This document shows positions 42,917-51,599 of a DNA stretch of 64,000 nucleotides, one piece after another. Source of the stretch: Actinomadura madurae (GTDB lineage Bacteria; Actinomycetota; Actinomycetes; Streptosporangiales; Streptosporangiaceae). The notes below the pieces were generated by a model, which was not told where the DNA came from, did not search any database, and saw nothing but the letters and a program-made list of their open reading frames with translations. Numbering within the stretch: position 1 is the stretch's first letter; every line of letters begins with the position of its first letter. The stretch covers positions 248,001 through 312,000 of the forward strand of contig NZ_FOVH01000005.1 of NCBI RefSeq assembly GCF_900115095.1. Reading direction: 5' to 3'. Made by a program: the position numbers and the translations under genes.

Positions 42917-43605
42917 GGAGGGGTCTCCCGCAACGTGTATCCCAGGCCGCGCAGCGTGTAGATCAATCGCGGCTCACCCTCGGCCTCCATCTTGCGGCGC
43001 AGGTAGCTCACGTATACCTGGAGGTTGTTGGCGGTGGCGCTCATGTCGAAGCCCCAGACCGCCTCGAACAGCGCGTCGCGGGTCAAGACCCGGGTCGCGT
43101 TGCGCAGGAGGACCTCCAGGAGGGAGAACTCGGTCCGGGTCAGGCGCAGCGGCCGCCCGCCACGCCACGCCTCGAACCTGTCGGGATCGAGCCGGACGTC
43201 GGCGAACGACAGGATCTGCGACTCCTCGTCGGGCGGCGTGCGCCGGCGCAGCAGGGCCCGCACCCGGGCCAGCAACTCCTCGGTGGCGAACGGCTTGGGC
43301 AGGTAGTCGTCGGCGCCCGCGTCCAGCCCCGCGACCCGGTCGGAGACCTGGTCACGGGCGGTCAGCATCAGCACCGGCAGATCCCGGCCCGCGGCCCGCA
43401 ACCGCCGGCAGGTCTCCAGCCCGCCGAGGCGGGGCATCATCACGTCGAGGATCAGCAGATCCAGCGTGTCACCGCCGGCCCCACCGACCCCGTCGAGCAC
43501 GGCGAGACCGTTGGCGACGGTGCTGGTGTCGTAACCCTCGACCTGGAGCACCCGCTCCAGCGACTCACGGATGGCCCTCTCATCATCCGCGATCATGATC
43601 CGCAC
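42913..43605 (-). CDS. OmpR-family response regulator
   Basis: A 230-aa regulator: receiver domain with acidic pocket DDERA, phospho-Asp in LLILDVMMPRLGG and Lys in YLPKPF, then a winged-helix DNA-binding domain (SFADVRLDPDRFE, LTRTEFSLLEVLLRN, ARVLTRDALFEAVWG, YVSYLRRKME). It is the first gene of the two-component pair. The reversed motif CCAACCTGAGACC at 43655-43667 in its promoter matches the box in front of mmpL, so autoregulation plus control of mmpL is likely (inference). Confidence 0.9.
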   Translation of the reverse strand: MRIMIADDERAIRESLERVLQVEGYDTSTVANGLAVLDGVGGAGGDTLDLLILDVMMPRLGGLETCRRLRAAGRDLPVLMLTARDQVSDRVAGLDAGADDYLPKPFATEELLARVRALLRRRTPPDEESQILSFADVRLDPDRFEAWRGGRPLRLTRTEFSLLEVLLRNATRVLTRDALFEAVWGFDMSATANNLQVYVSYLRRKMEAEGEPRLIYTLRGLGYTLRETPP

Positions 43606-43654
43606 GCCGGCCCGCCCCCTTCCAGTCGATGCTTTTGCCGCTCATTGTCCCCGA

Positions 43655-43667
43655 CCAACCTGAGACC
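43655..43667 (-). promoter_or_regulatory. CTCAGGTT box upstream of the response regulator
   Basis: On the minus strand it reads GGTCTCAGGTTGG, 50 bp upstream of the regulator start. It shares TCTCAGGTT with the mmpL promoter box. Proposed site for the OmpR-type regulator. Confidence 0.45.
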
Positions 43668-43764
43668 AGCATTAGCGCGTCGCTGGGGACCGCGCTCTCA
43701 CGGATACCTAATACTGCGACGGCCCTGGGGCTTGCTCTTGGTCGGCGCGGCAGGCTTGATCGGT

Positions 43765-43930
43765 GGACGTCGATGTCGGTGAGTTGGGTGGCTGGGCTGG
43801 ATGAGCTGGGTATCCGGGTGGACCACCGGTTCGGGCGGTTGAGCCGCGGCGGGGGCCATGGCGTATGTGCGGGGTCTGCTGGCCGGGCTGGAGCGCAAGA
43901 ACGGGTGGCCGCTGCCGAGTTCGCCGGTTG
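43765..43930 (+). mobile_element. IS701-like transposase N-terminal remnant
   Basis: Across three frames the plus strand reads LDELGIRVDHRFGR, VEPRR, MAYVRGLLAGLERKNGW and AAEFAG. This is the conserved N-terminal signature of IS701-type transposases, interrupted by at least two single-base shifts. Downstream sequence is unrelated and no inverted repeats are evident, so it is a short dead remnant. The surrounding 43606-44041 stretch holds no other gene I recognise. Confidence 0.55.
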
Positions 43931-44041
43931 TACATGGCCGCCTCCCAGATCGAAGACCGGGAACGTTGCCGGGCGGCCGGGGACGTGGAACGGGTCGCGT
44001 CCGTACAAGGGGATGCTCATGCTGATGACGGGGTCTGCGGC

Positions 44042-44893
44042 TCACATCACGTTGTCGGTCACCGAAGGAGAAGCGGACTGCTTCCTGCGTCTGCGGGTGC
44101 GGAGCGCCATTGCCAGGACGACCGCGAGAACGAAGGCTCCGGCGATCCAGCGGACGCCGAGGGCGTCGAGCCATGTGGTGACCTGCCCCTGAATGTCAGT
44201 GACGGTACCAACGATCGGGTCGTCGGCGGAGGCTCCGGCGTTGAGGCGCAACTCGTACCAGCCGTAGTAGCCGACATAGACGCCTGCCAGGAGCAGGAAC
44301 ACCCCGCTGGCTCGCGAGACGTGGGGAAGGACCGCTCGGGTCCTTCGGACGGCGGCTTCCTGGGCAAGGGCGACGAGGAGGGCCAGCAGTCCGACGACCA
44401 GGCCCATTCCGACACCGTACGCGACGAACGCGGCCAGCCCGTCCAGCAGATCGCCGCCCCCGGAGACCAGCCCGGTGACGGCGAGGAACGGCGCGATGGT
44501 GCACGACAGGGAGGCGACCGCATAGGAAGCGCCGTATCCGTAGAGGCCGACGAACGAGCCGGTCGGCCCGCCGACGTTCAGGCGCGGAAGCCGCAGCAGC
44601 AGTTCCCGCCCGGACGCCAGCCAGACGCCGAGCACGATCAGGAGCCCGCCGGTCACGACGGTGACCCACGGCAGGTGCCGCTGGATCGGAGCGGTCGCGA
44701 CGCTGATCACCAGGCCGAAGATTCCGAAGACGGTGATGAAGCCCAACGTCATGGCCGCCGTCAACCGCAGCGCCCGCGCCGCACCACCGGGCCCGGAAAC
44801 CAGCAGGGCCAGGAACGAAGGCAACATCGCGAAGCCGCACGGATTGAAAGCCGCGACCAATCCGGCGGCCAACGCGAGTGCGAGGTCGTCCAT
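44042..44893 (-). CDS. ccdA: CcdA-type cytochrome c biogenesis/thiol-disulfide membrane protein
   Basis: A 283-aa protein with six to seven helices. The two reactive cysteines of the DsbD/CcdA core are in FNPCGFAMLP (helix 1) and SLSCTIAPF (helix 4). CcdA moves electrons from cytoplasmic thioredoxin to extracytoplasmic thioredoxin-like partners. Its ATG directly follows the TAA of the TlpA-like lipoprotein gene (no spacer), so partner and electron source are produced together. Resistance to oxidative protein damage or cytochrome c maturation are the usual roles. Confidence 0.88.
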   Translation of the reverse strand: MDDLALALAAGLVAAFNPCGFAMLPSFLALLVSGPGGAARALRLTAAMTLGFITVFGIFGLVISVATAPIQRHLPWVTVVTGGLLIVLGVWLASGRELLLRLPRLNVGGPTGSFVGLYGYGASYAVASLSCTIAPFLAVTGLVSGGGDLLDGLAAFVAYGVGMGLVVGLLALLVALAQEAAVRRTRAVLPHVSRASGVFLLLAGVYVGYYGWYELRLNAGASADDPIVGTVTDIQGQVTTWLDALGVRWIAGAFVLAVVLAMALRTRRRRKQSASPSVTDNVM

Positions 44894-45451
44894 TTACAGG
44901 GCGTGCTTGTCGATGAGGGAGGACAGCTTGGCCTCGTCCAATGGACCCACCGCCGAGTGGCTGCCACCCTCGGGGTTCACGATCAGATAAGAGGACTGCG
45001 AGGTGACCTTGAAGTGCTTGTAGAGGGCACCGGTCCGGTCGTCCAGCTGGACGATCCCGGACGTGCCGGTGCGCGAAACGAACCTTTCCATCGCCGCTTT
45101 GTCCTTGTCGAGCCCGGCGACGCCCACGAAGGCGACCTTGTCGCCGTACTTCTGAGCGGCCTTGGCGACCGCGGGCCCCTCGGCCTGGCATTTGGGGCAC
45201 CACGGCGCCCAGAACCAGAGCACTACCGGCCTGCCTGCCAAGCTCTTGCCGTCGAACGCCGTTCCATCGAGCTTGGCTCCCTGGAACCTCAGCAACGCGG
45301 GTGCTTCCTTGACGGGCGCCTTGCTCGACGCCGCGCTCGTCGGTGCTGAAACCGTCGCCGACGACGCGGCGACACCCGGCTCAGCGGTCTCACCACCGCA
45401 TGCGGTCAGCACGATTGCCAGCGTGGATAGGGACAGACTGAACATCTTCAT
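44894..45451 (-). CDS. TlpA/ResA-like thioredoxin-fold lipoprotein
   Basis: A 185-aa exported lipoprotein: signal peptide with lipobox LTACGG, then a low-complexity Ala/Ser linker to about residue 50 and a thioredoxin domain with the active site APWCPKCQAE and the cis-Pro loop in SSYLIVNPEGG. It lies outside the membrane and is probably reduced by the CcdA protein encoded immediately downstream. Likely a thiol-disulfide reductase for cytochrome c or other exported Cys proteins. Confidence 0.88.
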   Translation of the reverse strand: MKMFSLSLSTLAIVLTACGGETAEPGVAASSATVSAPTSAASSKAPVKEAPALLRFQGAKLDGTAFDGKSLAGRPVVLWFWAPWCPKCQAEGPAVAKAAQKYGDKVAFVGVAGLDKDKAAMERFVSRTGTSGIVQLDDRTGALYKHFKVTSQSSYLIVNPEGGSHSAVGPLDEAKLSSLIDKHAL

Positions 45452-45776
45452 GCCGTCACGGTAGATCTGCTCCGTCCACGCCGACCCTTACATGTCGATG
45501 ACGTCACCGCCCGGACCGAACCAAACGCCCATCCCAACCTTGTGCCCGCCGAAAATTGCGTCCGTGCAGGTGAATCGGGCAGGGAGTGGGCTCTGCGGCG
45601 GGGCTTGGTGGCGGTCGGCGCAGAGTGGCCATGACCGCGGGTCCGTGGCCGGTGTGGATCTGGGCGACGCCCGCGCGGTCGGTCAGGCGCGAACGCCCCG
45701 CGTGAACTCAACGGTTGGGGGACGAATCCCCCTCCCCGGGCGACAGGCGCCGCTCGGCCAGCGGGCCGTGTCGCGT
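45452..45776. other. Intergenic stretch, nothing recognised
   Basis: 325 bp between the lipoprotein gene start and the LacI gene stop, both minus strand. It should contain the promoter of the tlpA-ccdA pair and the end of the LacI operon. No clear terminator, promoter or small gene was seen. Confidence 0.4.
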
Positions 45777-46790
45777 TCAGTGGACGCTGATGCCGCCCGC
45801 CGTCGACTCCCGTACCACCAGGTCGATGCGATGACGCTCGGCGGTTTCCCGTGCCGGGCCGCCGGCGAGATGTCGAAGCAGGGCCTCCGCGCAGTGGCCG
45901 CCGAGGTCTCTTGGGTGCTGGTCCAGCGCGGTGATCGACGGCTGGACGAACTCGAACGGAGTGCTGTCGACGCACGCCGCGACCAGCAGGTCGTGGCCGA
46001 CGCGCAGGCCCCGCTCCCGGGCGGCGTCGAGCACGCCGAGGGCGGCGCCGTCGGGCGCGCTGACGATCGCGTCCGGGCGAGGCGGCTTTGTGAGCAGCTC
46101 CCGTGTCACCTGCCACACCTTCGACCGGGTGGCGTTGAAGGCCGTGTCGGACAGTTGCGGGACGATTCCGCGCGCTTCGCACCAGCCGAGGTAGGCCGAG
46201 TGCAGGGTCCGGCCCCACGAGGAGTTGTCGCCCGGCGCGATGAGGGCGGGCATGGTCGCTCCCTGGGCGACGAGGTGGTCGAGCAGCTCGACGAGCGCGG
46301 CCTGGTGATCGCCTTCGACGACGCCCACGGGGGGCGGCCCGTCCCCGAGGTACCGTTCACTGGTCACCACCGGCTTGCCGGAGGCCATCAGTGCCGCCAC
46401 GTCGAGATCGTCGACGAGCGGGTCGACGACGATGAGCCCGTCGACGTAATCGCTCACCAGTGCCGCGGGCATGTCCGAGGCTTCGAGCAGCGTGACCGCG
46501 AAGTGGTCGGCGCGCGCGCGTTCCGCGGCTCCGAGGACGAAGCGCATGTAGAACTCCATGCCTGCCACCTGGCCGGGCAGGGAGATCCCGAGCACGCCGA
46601 GCCGCCCGCGCCGGAGGTTGCGCGCCGCCGGGTTGGCGGTGTAGCCCAGGGTCTCGGCGACCATGACGACCTTCTCGCGGGTGTTGTCAGAGATCCGTCC
46701 GCTGCCGCCCAACGCGGCCGACGCCGTCGTACGTGATACGCCGGCCGCGCGGGCGACATCGAGGAGGGTCACCGTATGCGTCCTGGGCAC
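45777..46790 (-). CDS. LacI-family transcriptional regulator
   Basis: A 337-aa repressor. N-terminal HTH: TVTLLDVARAAGVSRTTASA with the hinge region ISDNTREKV and NPAARNLRRGR. The periplasmic-binding-protein-like sensor follows (LGVLGISLPG, VDGLIVVDP, DAIVSAPDGAALGVLDAA, PSITALDQHP). It is the last gene of the NCS1 permease-amidase-amidohydrolase operon, 32 nt after the amidohydrolase. Two perfect 18-bp palindromes with a central CG, typical LacI-type operators, lie upstream of the operon, so it very likely represses its own operon. Confidence 0.88.
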   Translation of the reverse strand: MPRTHTVTLLDVARAAGVSRTTASAALGGSGRISDNTREKVVMVAETLGYTANPAARNLRRGRLGVLGISLPGQVAGMEFYMRFVLGAAERARADHFAVTLLEASDMPAALVSDYVDGLIVVDPLVDDLDVAALMASGKPVVTSERYLGDGPPPVGVVEGDHQAALVELLDHLVAQGATMPALIAPGDNSSWGRTLHSAYLGWCEARGIVPQLSDTAFNATRSKVWQVTRELLTKPPRPDAIVSAPDGAALGVLDAARERGLRVGHDLLVAACVDSTPFEFVQPSITALDQHPRDLGGHCAEALLRHLAGGPARETAERHRIDLVVRESTAGGISVH

Positions 46791-46822
46791 GTTTTCACGA
46801 TATCCGACCCAGGCTCAGGCGA

Positions 46823-48661
46823 TCACGAGGCGTCCGGCCGGGCGGCGTCGTACACGAATTCGCCTCCCACCATCGTCATGAGAACCTTGGTGTTCGTGAT
46901 GTCCGCCGGCGGGATGTGGGGCAGCCTGCGGTCGATCACGATCAGGTCGGCGAACTTTCCCCTCTCGATCGAGCCGGTGGTCTTCTCCTGGCCGAGGTCG
47001 TAGGCCGCGTTGATGGTGACCGCTTTGATCACGTCCTGGACCGACAGGCCGGGATCGGTGCCGAGCCGTCCCATCTCGTAGTAGGGGTCGGTCGACCTGG
47101 TCATCCGGGTGATGCCGACCTGCAAGGCGAACCATTCGTCGAGCGGGTCCACCGGCCAGTCGCTGCCGTAGGCGACCCGCGCTCCGGCCCGCCGCAGGCT
47201 GCCCATCGGCTCGACCCGGTTGAAGCGCTCGGGCCCCAGATAGTCCTTGAGAGCGTCGATCATGTTCGGACCGGGCTTGGCCCATTGGAACGACATGACC
47301 GGGGTGACGTCGAGCTCCTTGAAGCGTCCGAAATCCGCCGGGTCGACGTTCTCGGCATGGCCGATCGACAGGCGCGGCGGCTTGCCCCGGACCTTCCGGC
47401 GGACGTGCTGGAACGCGTCCAGCGTCTCGCGCACGGTCCGGTCGCCGATGGCGTGGACGTGCGAGCCGATGCCCTCCCGCGCCAGCCTCAGCGTCAGGGC
47501 CTTGAGCGCCGGGAGCTTGATGAACGGTTCGCCGGTATGGGTGCCGGGCTCCCAGTGGGGATCGTCGGGCGTGCCGGTGTTGACCCAGTACGGTTCCAGC
47601 AGGGCGGCCGTCTGTGACGGGTACTGCTCGACGCCGTCTCCGAAGATCTTGACGTTGTTGATCCGAAGTCCCGGCGCGACCGTGGTCCCGGAGTCGTATT
47701 CGTCACGCAGCGCCAGCACGCGCCGGGCCGCCGCGCCCGGGTCCGCCACGTCGTCGTCGCCCATCCGGGGCGAGGCGAAGATGCGGGCGGTGAGGTCTCC
47801 TTCCTGGCGAACCGCATCGAAGGCGGCCAGCGACGCTTCGGTGGTGGCCGCCTCGCGGGCACTGGTGACGCCCTGGGCCCTCATCGCCTTCAACGCGGCC
47901 CGGACGGCGGTCGGACCGTCCGGCTCCAGCGGAGGCGGCGCGGTCGGACCCGCCTTGATGCCGTCACGGGCGCCGTCGGCCAGGAATCCCGTGGGGTTGC
48001 CCTGCTCGTCCCGCTCGATCCGGCCGTCGGGTGGATCGGGCGTGGCCGCGGTGATGTTCGCCAGTTCCAGCGCCCGCGAGTTCACCAGGCTCGTGTGGCC
48101 GTCGCGGTTGTTCACGATGATGGGCCGCCTGGTGTTGAGCGCGTCGAGCATGGACTTGTCCACCTTGACGCCGTCGGGGAGCATCGACTCGTAGTACCAG
48201 CCGGTGACGCGCAGCAGCCCGTCCGGCTCCTCGCGTTCCGCGGTCTCGTCCAAGCACTCCTGGATCTTGGCCTGGGTCTGCGCGACGGTCAGCGAAGCCT
48301 GCTGCAGATCGCATCCGGCCAGCGCCCGGCCGGCGCTCAATGGGTGCATGTGCGCGTCCTGGAGACCGGGCATCAGCATCTTGCCCTGGAGGTCGATGAC
48401 CTTGGTGCGGGAGCCGATGAACCGCTTGACCGCATGGTCGCCGCCGACAAATACGATCTTTCCGGCCTGTACGGCGACCGCCTGGGCGATCGTCTCTCTG
48501 GCATCGACGGTATAGACGTAGCCGTTCGTGAACACCGTGTCGGCCTTCTTCGCCTTCGCGGTGGCCGGCTGCGGCACCACCGCGACCGCGACGGACGCCA
48601 GACCCATGCCCAGCACCGCTCGGCGGTCCGTCGAGTAGCCTCGTCTGAACACACGGACCAT
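46823..48661 (-). CDS. Tat-exported YtcJ-type amidohydrolase
   Basis: A 612-aa amidohydrolase-3 family enzyme. The N-terminus STDRRAVLGMGLASVAVAV carries twin Arg, a hydrophobic stretch and an AxA cleavage site (PATA), so export by Tat is likely. The metal-dependent barrel shows DAHMHP (HxH), a His-containing strand SHVHAIGDRT, LSIGHAENV and the Asp of YGSDWPVDP, with the C-terminal composite-sandwich domain GKFADLIVIDR. Members hydrolyse exocyclic amides or N-substituted ring compounds. It lies between a nitrilase-family amidase and LacI in one operon with an NCS1 permease, so it probably makes the permease substrate outside the cell. Substrate unknown. Confidence 0.83.
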   Translation of the reverse strand: MVRVFRRGYSTDRRAVLGMGLASVAVAVVPQPATAKAKKADTVFTNGYVYTVDARETIAQAVAVQAGKIVFVGGDHAVKRFIGSRTKVIDLQGKMLMPGLQDAHMHPLSAGRALAGCDLQQASLTVAQTQAKIQECLDETAEREEPDGLLRVTGWYYESMLPDGVKVDKSMLDALNTRRPIIVNNRDGHTSLVNSRALELANITAATPDPPDGRIERDEQGNPTGFLADGARDGIKAGPTAPPPLEPDGPTAVRAALKAMRAQGVTSAREAATTEASLAAFDAVRQEGDLTARIFASPRMGDDDVADPGAAARRVLALRDEYDSGTTVAPGLRINNVKIFGDGVEQYPSQTAALLEPYWVNTGTPDDPHWEPGTHTGEPFIKLPALKALTLRLAREGIGSHVHAIGDRTVRETLDAFQHVRRKVRGKPPRLSIGHAENVDPADFGRFKELDVTPVMSFQWAKPGPNMIDALKDYLGPERFNRVEPMGSLRRAGARVAYGSDWPVDPLDEWFALQVGITRMTRSTDPYYEMGRLGTDPGLSVQDVIKAVTINAAYDLGQEKTTGSIERGKFADLIVIDRRLPHIPPADITNTKVLMTMVGGEFVYDAARPDAS

Positions 48662-48721
48662 TTGTTTCTCCTCTCAGGCATGCGGGTCCAGAGCCCGCAG
48701 CCGGGGGTGGCGACCGCCCGG

Positions 48722-49651
48722 CTAGGGCGTGTCGGCGAGCGTCCCGTAGGCGTCGGGACGCCGAGTGGACAGGAACGGGAAGAGTTCGAGCCAGTCCCGG
48801 CGCTGGTCGAGGTCGAGGTCGGCGACGAGCACGGCCGGCTCGTCGCGCGGCGCCCGGACCAGGACGCGCCCGTACGGATCGGAGATGAACGAGCTGCCGT
48901 AGAAGGTCAGCGGCGGCTCCGCGCCTATGCGGTTGACCGCGACCATGAACATGCCGTTGGCGATGCCGCTCCCGGTGATCACCTGCTGCCAGAGCGGCTG
49001 GGTGTCGAAGTCGGGATGGCCGGGCTCCGAGCCGATCGCCGTCGGGAAGACCAGCACATCGGCATCGGCGATCGAGTACGCACGGGCGACTTCCGGGAAC
49101 CATTGGTCCCAGCAGGTCGGGAAGCCGAGGCGCGCGTCGTCCAGTGGCAGTACGGGGAAGGCACCGCTCCCCGCCGGCCCGGGCAGGAAGTAATGGTCTT
49201 CGTGATAGCCCCTGGTCACGGGGATGTGCAGCTTGCGGGTGCGGCACGCTACCGAGCCGTCGGCAGCGACGACGATCGCCGTGTTGTAGCCGCGTTTCTC
49301 TCCGTCCACGCGCTCGAAAAGCGACGCGTGGACGTGGATCCCGAAGCGTTCGGCCTGCTCGGCGGCAAAGCGGTACGTCGGTCCCGTGATCAGGTCCTCC
49401 GGGACCACCTCGCCGGACGTGAGGCCGTCGGGAGTGCTGGCGAAATAGGGCGACAGTGTCAGTTCCTGCAGGCAGACCAGGCGTGCGCCATGCTCGGCGG
49501 CGATGCGCACGCCTTCGGACAGGGCGCGCCGGTTTTCTGCGGGGTCGGGGTGGAACCGCTGCTGAACCACCCCGACGCGCAGCGGCGCGCGCTCGGGGTC
49601 GCGCGTGCGCGCGGGCGACGCCGGTGGCTCGAACGCGGTCAGTACACGCAT
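48722..49651 (-). CDS. Nitrilase-superfamily carbon-nitrogen hydrolase (N-carbamoylputrescine amidase/beta-ureidopropionase-like)
   Basis: A 309-aa cytosolic enzyme with the complete nitrilase triad: Glu in CLQELTLSP, Lys in TRKLHIPVT and Cys in GFPTCWDQWFPEV. The CWDQWFPE string is characteristic of N-carbamoylputrescine amidase-type members. It hydrolyses an amide or carbamoyl group, releasing ammonia and often CO2. It lies between the NCS1 permease and the exported amidohydrolase in the LacI-controlled operon. Together the genes suggest uptake and ring or ureido cleavage of a nitrogen compound. The N-terminal 20 residues are poorly conserved, so the start could be internal. Confidence 0.86.
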   Translation of the reverse strand: MRVLTAFEPPASPARTRDPERAPLRVGVVQQRFHPDPAENRRALSEGVRIAAEHGARLVCLQELTLSPYFASTPDGLTSGEVVPEDLITGPTYRFAAEQAERFGIHVHASLFERVDGEKRGYNTAIVVAADGSVACRTRKLHIPVTRGYHEDHYFLPGPAGSGAFPVLPLDDARLGFPTCWDQWFPEVARAYSIADADVLVFPTAIGSEPGHPDFDTQPLWQQVITGSGIANGMFMVAVNRIGAEPPLTFYGSSFISDPYGRVLVRAPRDEPAVLVADLDLDQRRDWLELFPFLSTRRPDAYGTLADTP

Positions 49652-49704
49652 CTACCTGTGGCTCCTGTTCAGGTGCTCGATGTGGGGTTCTCCGGTGGCG
49701 GCGT

Positions 49705-51153
49705 TCAGTGCCGTGGCAGCAGGGCTTCGTCGCGGACCATCGCCTCCTCCCGCGTCCGGTCCAGGTTGCGGGTGAGCAGCCAGTACAGGCCACCGGCGAC
49801 CGGCAGGCCGACGAAGATCGAATAGTCGACGCCGCCGAGCTGCTTGGCGAGGAAGCCGGTGAACGGCGTCGTGACCATGAACGGGACCATCAAAGCGATC
49901 GCGACGAGATACGCGGTGATGCCCTGCGAACCCCAGCGGCCGTAGATCCCGTTCGGGTTGAAGATCTCCCCGATCACGTACTTGCCGCGCCGGACGAAGA
50001 AGAAGTCGACGAGGTTGACGGCGGTCCAGGGCGTGAAGAGATAGGCCAGGAACACCAGCGCGTTGCCGTAGAACTCGTTGAACCTGTCGATCCCCACGGA
50101 CTGCGCGAGGCCGAAGACCACCAGCGACATCAGCGCGATCGACCCGGCGCGGGCCCGCTTGGTCGGCTTGAGCGCCCAGAACGAATCGGCCATCGAGAGC
50201 ATCGTCAGGCTGCCGCCGTACTGGTTGACCGCCATGATCGCCACCAGCCCGACGAGCATCAACAGCACGAGGACCGCGCCGAAGCCCGCGAACAGCGAGT
50301 CGCCGGTGCGTCGGATCGCGGTCACGGGATCGGCGCCGGGCACGGCGGCCGACACGATCGAACCGAGCACGAACACCCAGATCCCGGAGATCGCGCTGGG
50401 CAGGTAGGTCCACCAGAGAGTCGAGCGGACGCCCACACCGGCCGGCAGATAACGCGAGTAGTCGGACACATACGGCGCCCAGCCGAGCTGGAAGCCCGCG
50501 ACGATCACGAACACCGACATGAACGGCGCGAGCTCGAACGGACCCGGAGTGAACGAGGGCAGCCTGTCGCTGGTCAAGGCCGCGTACGTGCACAGCACCA
50601 GCAGGACCAGCATCGGCCACATCAGCCAGCGGTACACGCGGTGGATCCAGTGATAGCCGCAGAACGCCAGCACCGCTGCGAGCAACGCGGCGATCAGGTA
50701 CCCCAGGCTCTTCGGCATCCCACTGAGCGAATTCGCCGAAGCCCCCGAGAGCAGCGCGTCCGAGGTGTTGTACGCGACATAGTTCACCAGCACGAACACC
50801 CAGACGGTCAGCGCCGCACCGACATAGCCGAACTGCGGGCGGGATTGCACCAACTGCGGCAGTCCGAGCTGCGGGCCCTGCGCGGAGTGGAACGCCATGA
50901 AGAAGGTGCCGAAGAGTGAACCGAAGACCGTGGCGACGACCGTCCAGAACAGCGATGCACCGATCGACAGCGTGGCGAAGCCGGTCGCCAGGCCCGTGAG
51001 GTTGACGCTCGCGCCGAACCAGACCGTGCCCAGATGCCACGCCTTGCCGGTCCGCTCCTCGTTCGGAATGAAGTCGATCGACCGCGCCTCCGCTCCCAGC
51101 GGCGGTGAGCCGCCGCCGCTGGCGGGCGCCTGCGAGTGGACTGTCCCGGTCAT
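49705..51153 (-). CDS. NCS1-family nucleobase/allantoin/hydantoin-type permease
   Basis: A 482-aa membrane transporter with about 12 helices of the nucleobase-cation symport-1 family. Conserved segments: WFGASVNLTGLATGFATLS in helix 1, RPQFGYVGAAL, FQLGWAPYVSDYSRYLP and FTPWTAVNLVDFF. Members bring in uracil, cytosine, allantoin, hydantoins or thiamine with Na+ or H+. It is the first gene of a four-gene operon, 97 bp downstream of two LacI-type palindromes. Its substrate should match that of the amidase and exported amidohydrolase. Confidence 0.9.
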   Translation of the reverse strand: MTGTVHSQAPASGGGSPPLGAEARSIDFIPNEERTGKAWHLGTVWFGASVNLTGLATGFATLSIGASLFWTVVATVFGSLFGTFFMAFHSAQGPQLGLPQLVQSRPQFGYVGAALTVWVFVLVNYVAYNTSDALLSGASANSLSGMPKSLGYLIAALLAAVLAFCGYHWIHRVYRWLMWPMLVLLVLCTYAALTSDRLPSFTPGPFELAPFMSVFVIVAGFQLGWAPYVSDYSRYLPAGVGVRSTLWWTYLPSAISGIWVFVLGSIVSAAVPGADPVTAIRRTGDSLFAGFGAVLVLLMLVGLVAIMAVNQYGGSLTMLSMADSFWALKPTKRARAGSIALMSLVVFGLAQSVGIDRFNEFYGNALVFLAYLFTPWTAVNLVDFFFVRRGKYVIGEIFNPNGIYGRWGSQGITAYLVAIALMVPFMVTTPFTGFLAKQLGGVDYSIFVGLPVAGGLYWLLTRNLDRTREEAMVRDEALLPRH

Positions 51154-51192
51154 GGGCTGTCCTCTTTCCTCGTCCCCTCGCCCGGCTTTTCG

Positions 51193-51267
51193 TGCGGAAT
51201 CGATTCCGCAATGAAGCTGGACGCATGTTGGCGCCCGAAGCGTAAGCTGTGCGGGATCGATCCCGCA
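51193..51267. promoter_or_regulatory. Two perfect 18-bp palindromic LacI-type operators
   Basis: TGCGGAATCGATTCCGCA (51193-51210) and TGCGGGATCGATCCCGCA (51250-51267) are both perfectly self-complementary, have the central CG of LacI operators and differ only by one symmetric base pair. Their centres are 57 bp apart, enough for looping. They precede the NCS1 permease start by 40-97 bp. Confidence 0.8.
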
Positions 51268-51344
51268 ATACCCTTGCCTCGTAGACCTGCGGGAACCCCG
51301 AGCCCGAGGGATGACCCACCGTCAAACCCCCCAGGGGTTTTCCC

Positions 51345-51592
51345 CTACCAGGCAGGCCGGGACGCCACGCTTCGGTCGCCGCTGCACCAGATGACGCGCG
51401 GGTTCTGCGCCGGGAACGTCTTGATCAGGTCGAATCCACGCCCGTCAAGGACACGAGCGAGGGTGATGTCCCCGACCACGTGCTGGGACGGGCTATCCAG
51501 AACGATGGCGCCGATCGGTCGTCGGCCCCATACGCCGCGTACGCAGGCCGATGCCCGACGCCGAATTCCGCGGCGCCGCGCTGCGCAGGACA
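51345..51592 (-). pseudogene. Unrecognised C-terminal gene remnant
   Basis: The minus strand from about 51520 to 51345 has coherent coding-like sequence (IGAIVLDSPSQHVVGDITLA, GFDLIKTFPAQNPRVIW, ending RSVASRPAW). Upstream it is interrupted by low-complexity Arg-rich sequence and the cobalamin-binding remnant. I do not recognise the family. It looks like the last third of a protein. Confidence 0.3.
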
Positions 51593-51599
51593 ATGTCGC

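Noticed and set aside
51193..51267. Paired palindromes as a transcription terminator
   Set aside because: No T-run, no loop (fully self-complementary 18-mers) and position upstream of the operon fit operators instead.
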